Assembly: GCF_033118175.1 (NCBI RefSeq) | Contig: NC_083696.1 | Coordinates: 36,937,001-37,001,000 of the forward strand | Origin: Dama dama | Taxonomy: Eukaryota > Chordata > Mammalia > Artiodactyla > Cervidae | Length of the DNA stretch: 64,000 bases | Reading direction: 5' to 3' | Shown here: piece after piece, positions 57,489 to 64,000 of the stretch | Position numbering within the stretch: the first letter of the stretch is position 1 | Layout of the letters: each line of letters begins with the position of its first letter | Translations under genes and position numbers: made by a program | Notes under the pieces: model-generated | What the model was told of the DNA's origin: nothing | Databases searched by the model: none | The model's input: only the letters and a program-made list of their open reading frames with translations

Positions 57489-57947
57489 TCCCTGGACATA
57501 GGGTTGCTTAACTACAGTGATTCCCAGTTCCCTGAGCAAGCATCGTCAGTTTAACACTCTCCTATGTACAGCTATATTAGGCAGCCCTTAAACTAATTTC
57601 ATAATCCCATGAGTGAGCTGATACAATCTGACTTCCTGACTCTCTGATGAGGAAATCAAGGAGAGACCCAGCACCAATAAAATGTGGACACCAGCTTCAA
57701 GGCCCTGAAAATGATTATCCCTCTTGCAGCCACATCCGCTCTTCAGCAGGAAGCTTCCCTGAGGACTCAGATCTTGAAATTCTCCAGAGAGTAAATATTG
57801 CTCACAGAAAACTTTCCTCCTAGAATTCAACTCAGTAACACTCTTTTTAATTACTTGCAAAAACAGCAGCAGAGTTAATACCCTTGCCCCCAGTTCGCTG
57901 GTAATTGGAGAGTTGCTGTCTTAATCACTGCCTACTACCCTGCATGA
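57489..57947. other. Unique-looking sequence, no gene seen
   Basis: The 90-codon minus-strand frame at 57588-57860 has no domain. Confidence 0.4.
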
Positions 57948-57949
57948 AG

Positions 57950-58186
57950 GGCTTCCTTGGTGACTCAGGGGTAAAGAATTCACTTGCAATGCAGGAAACT
58001 CAGGGGTAAAGAATTCACTTGCAATGCAGGAAACTCAGATTCAATTCCTGGGTCAGGAAGACCTCCTGGAGAAGGGAATGTAACCCACTCCAGTATTCTT
58101 GCCTGGGAAATTCCATGAACAGAGGAGCCTGGTGGGCAACAGTCTGTGGGTTTGCAGAGTCAGACATGACCTAGCAACTAAACAGC
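57950..58186 (+). repeat. Bov-tA SINE with an internal 35-bp tandem duplication
   Basis: GGGCTTCCTTGGTGACTCAG head. The tRNA-like part carries two adjacent identical 35-bp units at 57963-57997 and 57998-58032. The rest of the SINE is normal. Confidence 0.92.
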
Positions 58187-58189
58187 AAC

Positions 58190-58720
58190 CCTTTTTATTG
58201 CTGAATAGTAGTCCATTACAAATCAATTCACATATCAATTGATTTATAAGTGTCTCTATACATCACATTCTATGTATCTATTCATTTATCAGCAGACATA
58301 TAGATTGTTTCCATATATTGACCATTGTGAAGAATGCTATGATAAACCTGGGTGTGCAGATATCTCTTTGTGACAGTGATTTCATTTCCTTCAGACATAT
58401 ACCAAGAAGTGGGATTGCTGGATCATATGGTAGTTCTATTCTTAATTTTTTCCAGGAAACTCCACACTGTTCTCCACAGTGGCTGCATCAATTTACACTA
58501 AGACTAACAGTGCATAATCATCTCCTGTTTCCATATCCTTGCCAACATTGTTATTTCTTTCTCTTTTGATAATTGCCGTTCTGAAAGCTGTGGTTTTGAT
58601 TTGCGTTTCCCTGATGATTAGTAATGTTGAGCCTCTTTTCATGTATCTGTTGACCAACTGCATGTTATCCCTGGGAAAATGTCTACTCAGGTCCTCTGCC
58701 CACTTTTGAATTGGATTGCT
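58190..58720 (-). repeat. L1 LINE fragment (ORF2 3' region)
   Basis: Antisense blocks AAGAAGTGGGATTGCTGGAT, CTCCACACTGTTCTCCACAG, TTTTGATTTGCGTTTCCCTG. Same part of ORF2 as at 13.6 kb but more diverged. Confidence 0.82.
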
Positions 58721-58979
58721 CTCCAGAAAAATGTGTCAGTTTACCTATCTGCCAGTAGTGTTCAAAAGCACAGATGCCCTCATCCTCTCATACCACTCAT
58801 TCTGGTATTATCCTTCTATCTGATTCTTTTTCAATCTGATAGACCAAAATGACATCTTGCTTTGTAAGTACATTTGATTCCTGGGAATGTGCAATCTTAC
58901 TTCATAAATGTATCAACCATCCATTTATCTTCATTTCTTTTTATATCCTTTGTCTCTTTTCCACTGTGGTGCCTGCCTT

Positions 58980-59170
58980 TTTAATTAAATTTCAAATCCC
59001 AGCTCTGCTACCTACCAGCTGTGAAGTATCCACTGTGTGCCTTAGTTTCTTCAACTATATAATAGAAATGCATCTACACAGTAGGATGGTTAAATGAATT
59101 AATGAGCTAATATATGTAAAGGGCTTAGACACATAGGCAACCTGACACATTAAGAGGCACTCTGTGAGTG
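58980..59170 (+). repeat. MIR SINE
   Basis: TCAAATCCCAGCTCTGCTAC, CTACCAGCTGTGAAG, GTGTGCCTTAGTTTCTTCA and TATGTAAAGGGCTTAGACAC follow the MIR consensus over nearly its full length. Confidence 0.8.
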
Positions 59171-59412
59171 CTAGCTGTCATTTCAGTTACATTCCTAAGT
59201 AAACAGCACATCTTAAGATTGTCTAAGCTATACACTGTTTCTGTCCGCAGTGCCTCCAAGCCTGGTCTCGGGGTCTATCATCTATTTCATGCCTGTGTAG
59301 ATAGCCACGCTGCTCTCCGGGTTCAAGTCCTAGGAGAGACATCATTAGCTTATTGGAAATAAAAACATCTATTTCTTTAAATGTCTTTACTAAATAATAC
59401 CCAACTGATAGT

Positions 59413-59493
59413 GGAGGACAGAGGAGCCTTGGCGTGCTGCAGTCCATGGGGTCGCAAAGAGTCAGACACAACTGAGCGACTGAACAACAGCAA
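59413..59493 (+). repeat. Bov-tA SINE 3' end fragment
   Basis: GGACAGAGGAGCCTTGGC to GACACAACTGAGCGACTGAA. Confidence 0.85.
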
Positions 59494-59564
59494 ATCTCTT
59501 CTTTCTGGGGTGCCGCGTTAAGGAACCGTCGGCCAGTTTAAAGAACGAGATAAGAAGGAATAAA

Positions 59565-60045
59565 GACCATTTGCAGAGATGCAGATGGATCTAGAGTGTG
59601 TCATACAGAGTGAAGCAAGTCAGAAAGAGAAAAACAAACATTGTATAGTATCGCTTATATGTGGAATCTAGAAAAACCATAGAGATTAACTCACTGGCAA
59701 AGCAGAAACAGAGTCACAGATGCAGAGAACAAACTTAACCGTTACCAAGCGGGGGAAGGGAGTGGGACTAATTGGGAGATTTGGGGCTCCAATCTCCCAT
59801 GTATTGGACATATATAAACTATTGTGTATAAAATAGATAGCTAATGAGAACTGACTGTATAGCACAGGGAACCCTACTCCATGATCTGTGATCTAAATGG
59901 GAAGGAAATCTAAGAAAGAATGGAGACATATATATGTATGTATAACTGATTTACTTTGCTGCACAGAAGAACTGACACAACTTTGTTAAGCAACTGCACT
60001 CCAATAAAAATCAAGTTAAAAAATAAATAACTTTTTAATAAAGAG
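59565..60045 (+). repeat. L1 LINE 3' region
   Basis: CATACAGAGTGAAGCAAGTC, TATGTGGAATCTAGAAAAAC and the terminal CTGCACTCCAATAAAAATCA block. 5'-truncated. Confidence 0.8.
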
Positions 60046-60600
60046 ACAAACATGATAAATACCAGATCAGGATTGGTATATATATTGATATATACACACA
60101 TATATTTTATATATGCTACTGTAAAAGAAATAGCTAACTTATGTAATGACTTACTGTATAATGACTTACTGTATAGCACAGGAAACTCTAGTCGATACTC
60201 TGTAAAGAGCTATATGGGGAAAGAATCTAAAAAAAGAGTGTGTGTGTATGCTTAAGTTCAGTTGTATCTGACTCTTTGTGATCCCGTGGACTGTAGCCCA
60301 CGAGGCTCCTCTGTCCATGGAGTTTTCCAAGCAAGAATACTGGAGTGGGTTGCCATTTCATACTTCAGGGATCTTCCCAATGCAGGGGTTGAACGTGCTC
60401 TTGTGCGTCTCCTGGGTCTCCTGAATTGACAGGTGGACTCTTTACCACTAGCGCCACCTGGGATTCCTAAAAAAAGAAAAAAACAAAATAGGTATATGTA
60501 TATGTAAAACTGATTCACTTTGCTCTATGGCAGAAAGTAGCACAATACTGTAAATCAACTATACTCCAATAAAAAAATTTTTTTAAATAAATAAAATAAA
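60046..60600 (+). repeat. Second L1 LINE 3' end, split by a Bov-tA
   Basis: TACTGTATAGCACAGGAAAC before the SINE and CAACTATACTCCAATAAAAA after it belong to one L1 3' end. A 15-bp unit is duplicated at 60144-60158 and 60159-60173. Confidence 0.75.
60238..60466 (-). repeat. Bov-tA SINE with 11-bp target-site duplication
   Basis: Antisense full-length copy including its TG-rich tail, flanked by CTAAAAAAAGA at 60227-60237 and 60467-60477. Confidence 0.92.
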
Positions 60601-61007
60601 ATAAGAGTATCAAGAAACAGTTATAATTGATCAATTTGATATTTCCATATTGAAGAAACTTTTGTATTCATCCCCACTCCACAATCACTTCATGTGCAAC
60701 GTTCTAGTAATCTTGTAAATATAGTTTTAAAATAAACTTTATCTTGATTCTTAAGAAAAAGATGATAAATGCCGAACTATCTCCAATCTGAAAAGCCTAC
60801 ACCCTCCGAGGTCATGTCCACTTTAAACTCATCTCCATATTGCCTGGGGCAAGATCTCACCTGCTGCATAAGGGAAATGTCCTGTAGGAAATTATGGCCC
60901 GGACTGACTCTGCTCTGGCCCTCAAATTGCTTCCTTGTATCCAGTATCACCCAGGCCTTCTTCGAGAGCTTCCTCTACAAGTGCCTGCTCTTCCTGTTCT
61001 TGTGTTC
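60601..61007. other. Unique-looking sequence, no gene seen
   Basis: The 190-codon frame at 60769-61341 starts here, but its second half is SINE translation and its first half has no domain. Confidence 0.45.
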
Positions 61008-61195
61008 CTGGTTATGTCTGACTCTTTGTGACCCCATGGACTGCAGCCCACCAGGCTCCTCTGTCCATGGGATTCTCCAGGCAAGAATACTGGAGTGGGT
61101 TGCCATGCCCTCTTCCACAGGATCTTCCCGACCCAGGGACCAAACCCATGTCTCCTATGTCTCCTTCAGATTCTTTACTGCTGAACCATCAGGGA
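61008..61195 (-). repeat. Bov-tA SINE
   Basis: Antisense copy: ATGTCTGACTCTTTGTGACC to GCTGAACCATCAGGGAA. Confidence 0.9.
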
Positions 61196-61439
61196 AAACA
61201 ACTCTCTACCAACAGGAATTCACCAAAGAGAGGAGTGTCCGGTCTCACCTCCATCCAGTCCCACACCAGAAGGACAGTACTGAGCACATTAGAGGTCCCC
61301 AGGCAAAGGCTCTGGTCACCCAGCAGTGTGGGTTGAGGTGATGATTCCGATGAGAGGGCGGTCAGGATCCAGAAAACTAGCAGCTATTTTATTTACAGCT
61401 ATTCTTGCTAGTTCCTAAGCCACTTTGATATATATATAC

Positions 61440-61470
61440 ATATGAAAAAAAAAAAAAAAAGTGGGGGAGG
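61440..61470. repeat. A-run with TA-rich lead-in
   Basis: About 16 A residues after TATATATATACATATG. Possibly the tail of an unrecognised retrotransposed piece. Confidence 0.6.
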
Positions 61471-61786
61471 GAGTGGCAAAATCAGCAGGTGACAACTAAT
61501 CATTACTAATAAGGATTTGGCCCAAATCCCTCTCTGGTCTCATGCCAAATCAACCAGGTCACTCCCTGCTTAAAACCCTCCAAGGACTTTTCATTCCTCT
61601 GGGATAAAGTCAAAATCCTTAGCAAGCTCCTGGCTAACAGGCCTCCCCTCCCCTTCCTCTCTGCTGTCCACACTCTCTGCCTCACAGCTCCTTGAACTTG
61701 CCGGCTCTCTCCTGCCTCTGTGAGGAAACGTCCTCCCCTCAGCCTCTTTCTGCCCACCCTTCAGAGGTCATCTCAGGCAGCACTGG

Positions 61787-62001
61787 GCCTTCCAGGTGGC
61801 TCAGTGGTAAAGGATCCGTCTGCCAATGCAAGGAGATGAAGGAGATGCAGGTTCAATCCCTGGGTCGGGAAGAACTCCTGGAGGAAGAAATGGCAACCCA
61901 TTCCAGCATTCTTGCTGGGAAACCCCATGGACAGAGGAACCTGGAGGGCTACAGTCCACAGGATCACAAAAGTCAGACATGGCTGAGCCCACACGCACCC
62001 A
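61787..62001 (+). repeat. Bov-tA SINE inserted in L2
   Basis: GGGCCTTCCAGGTGGCTCAG head, GGTTCAATCCCTGGGTCGGG B-box. Full length. Confidence 0.92.
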
Positions 62002-62194
62002 CAGCGCCAGCCCCTCCCCTGACCCCGAGACTAGCTCAGATCTTCTTTGTGTACATTCTCACAGCATCCCACACTTCTTGGTAGCACTTATTAAATTATA
62101 TAAATGTATGACTAATTTGTAATTATTTGACCAACATCTGTCTCGCTGATTGGACTGAGGTCCATGCAGTGGGGACCATGTCTGTCAGAATTCC

Positions 62195-62336
62195 TGGGAC
62201 TGCCCTGGTGGTCCAGTGGCTAAGACTCTGCACTCCCAATGCAGGGGGGCCGGATTCAATCCCTGGTCAGGGAACTAGATCCCACAGGCTGCAATTAAGA
62301 CCTGGTGCAGCCAAATAAATAAATAATTTTTTAAAG
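62195..62336 (+). repeat. CHR-type SINE inserted in L2
   Basis: GGACTGCCCTGGTGGTCCAG head, CAATCCCTGGTCAGGGAACT block and an (AAAT)n tail. GAATTCCTG before and GAATTTCTG after may be the target-site duplication. Confidence 0.88.
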
Positions 62337-62425
62337 GAATTTCTGTTCTATCTCTGTGCTTAGGTCAGTTCCTAGCACATAGTAACAGCTCAAAAATATC
62401 TGTTGCCCAGATGAATAAAGTAACT

Positions 62426-62970
62426 GAGACTCCAGTTTGAATATTGACCAAAGAATGCCCGACTTCCTTTCTGGCTTTAAAATGTTCTTTTCTTCTGGCA
62501 AATGACAGTCTCCCCAAGTGACTTGAACATTCTCTTATGTCCTCCCTCATCAGGCTCACACAAAGAAGCAGTGGAATACAGTCAGGCAAGTCACATTATT
62601 TTATTCCTCATTGTCATTCTTAATATACCTTTTGTATTCCAACCCCCATAAATCAATCTGTCCTGTTCTTCCCAGCAGGCACCAGCTTTGACCTTTCAAG
62701 TGCCGATATTTTGTCCTAGAAATCTCTTAAAAGTGAGTGCCTCTCCCTGCCACACCAGCTTAACCTTTATAAAACTAAAGTGCTGCAATGTCTTCACTGA
62801 TAAGCCCTGAATCCTGGTCTCCAATCAGGAAGAAAAAAAAAAAAACACTCTAAGGTCTGATTATGTAAGCAAATCTCACCACTAGACTAGATGATCACTA
62901 TCACACTTCCAACACTAGTGCTTTGCAAGTCCATGATCACATGGTCACTCAGTGGGGAATAGGTTGAGAT
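62426..62970. other. Unique-looking sequence, no gene seen
   Basis: No repeat or exon recognised. Confidence 0.4.
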
Positions 62971-62974
62971 TTAT

Positions 62975-63150
62975 AAACTTTTGGAGTTGGGCAAACTTAG
63001 ATTTTCATTCTGACAGGCATTTAGTAGCTGTGAGAGCCTGACCAGTTTCTTTATCTCTCAAGCCTTGGGGTTTGGGTGAGTAATATGCCTCACAAGATCA
63101 TTGGAGAAGTAAAATGAAATACTGTCTGCAAATGTTTAGAACAGTTCCTA
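62975..63150 (+). repeat. MIR SINE, diverged
   Basis: AGCTGTGAGAGCCTGACCAG, TTCTTTATCTCTCAAGCC and AGAACAGTTCCTAGTCCTC follow the MIR order. Confidence 0.65.
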
Positions 63151-63205
63151 GTCCTCAAAAAGTTATTTGTTTTAAGATGTCACCAGTCTCATCACCATCC
63201 TGAGG

Positions 63206-63412
63206 GGCTTCCCAGGCTGTGCTAGTGGTAAAGAAACCACCTGCCAATGCAGCAGATGTAGGAGATGCAGGTTCAATCCCTGGGTCAGGAAGATCCCCTG
63301 GAGGAGGGCACGGCAACCCACTCCAATATTCATGCCTGGAGAATCCCATGGACAGAGGAGCCTGGCAGGCTGAAGTCCATGGGGTTGCACGACTAAAGTG
63401 ACTTAGCACATG
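63206..63412 (+). repeat. Bov-tA SINE, full length
   Basis: GGGGCTTCCCAGGCTGTGCT head, GGTTCAATCCCTGGGTCAGG B-box and CTAAAGTGACTTAGCACATG end. Confidence 0.92.
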
Positions 63413-63838
63413 TACAGACAGAGTTTATGAGAAATCAACACAGGGACGCTGCAAGGTCCTTGATAAAGTAGAACACATAAAACGATGCACCACAGATCTC
63501 TGAAATCAGACTCAGCAACTTGGAACCACTACATCTTCCTACAGGTTCACTCCAGTTGGAGTGAGATGTTTTTCCAGAACCTCCTCCCTGTAATTAGAGA
63601 GAGTTGCCCTTCCTCTAGTGGCTCCTGAAACAGGACTAATGAAATAGAGCGATGTTTATTAACAAACCACATAAAGTAAATATCAGTTGGCCTCTTATCC
63701 TCCCAACGCCTACTCCCCATGCAATTAGTTCTGACGATTAATGCTTGAGACAGAAAGAAATGGAGTGCATGGGTTCCAAGAGGAGTATTATAAGATTTCC
63801 TTGAGAATCATTACATTTATGTTGATGTATTATATCTG
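63413..63838. other. Unique-looking sequence, no gene seen
   Basis: No feature recognised. Confidence 0.4.
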
Positions 63839-63840
63839 AA

Positions 63841-64000
63841 GGGCTTCCCTGGTGGCTCAGTGATAAACAGCCTGCAATGCAGGAGGTGCAGGAGATGTGG
63901 GTTAGATCCCTGGGTCAGGAAGATCCCTTGGAGAAAAGCACGGCAACCCACTCCAGTATTCTTGCCTGGAGAATCCCATGGACAGAGGAGCCTGGAGGGC
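63841..64000 (+). repeat. Bov-tA SINE cut by the window edge
   Basis: GGGCTTCCCTGGTGGCTCAG head through GACAGAGGAGCCTGGAGG. The 3' end lies outside the window. Confidence 0.92.

Larger units (their letters stand above)
61540..62425 (+). repeat. L2 LINE 3' region split by a Bov-tA and a CHR SINE
   Basis: CTTAAAACCCTCCAAGGACT, GATAAAGTCAAAATCCTTAG, TGTAGCACTTATT-like text at 62081, GCAGTGGGGACCATGTCTGT and AGTTCCTAGCACATAGTAAC follow the L2 3' order across both SINE insertions. Confidence 0.7.

Noticed and set aside
57963..58032. 35-bp direct repeats as a CRISPR-like array
   Set aside because: There are only two adjacent copies with no spacers, and they lie inside a SINE in a mammalian genome.
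60769..61341. 190-codon plus-strand frame as a gene
   Set aside because: Its second half is a translation of an antisense Bov-tA. The first half has no domain or splice support.

Overview
This is a gene-poor stretch of a ruminant genome, most likely a bovid such as cattle, sheep, goat or a relative. The diagnosis rests on dozens of Bov-tA SINE copies, BovB (RTE-type) LINE pieces with their short repeated tails, tRNA-derived CHR SINEs, and L1 copies with ruminant-type 3' ends. Nothing bacterial, plasmid-borne or phage-derived is present, and there is no CRISPR array or operon. The only ERV-type sequence seen is one old solo MLT1-like LTR with no viral gene.

The one protein-coding feature I can support is the last coding exon of ADRA1A (alpha-1A adrenergic receptor), plus strand, 30318-30835. 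It encodes the end of extracellular loop 3, TM7 with NPIIY, and the whole cytoplasmic tail to the stop. The TM1-TM6 exon lies outside the window to the left. Positions 1-30317 are therefore read as ADRA1A intron 1, and everything after about 31.2 kb as 3'-flanking or alternative-isoform territory.

Region by region: 1-30 kb is intron filled with SINEs, two young 5'-truncated L1s in the same orientation (12963-14864 and 27473-28818), a 1.2 kb BovB copy with reverse transcriptase sequence (24102-25276), a mariner-type MITE (12719-12793) and old L1M/MIR/L2 relics. 30-32 kb holds the receptor exon and 3' UTR and is relatively free of young repeats. 32-46 kb is 3' flank with scattered SINEs, a possible decayed copy of a human ADRA1A alternative terminal exon near 34.9 kb, and an MLT1-like LTR. 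46.5-49.6 kb is the longest stretch without a recognised repeat. 50-64 kb is again dense nested SINE/LINE sequence.

The most biologically interesting points are the strong splice donor kept inside the ADRA1A coding exon after codon 423, where human isoforms diverge, and the matching downstream exon relic that seems frame-broken here. I found no convincing undescribed system. Several retrotransposon events are legible in detail (target-site duplications, twin-priming inversions, nested insertions). Repeat names come from pattern recognition, not a library search, so boundaries are approximate unless a target-site duplication is stated.
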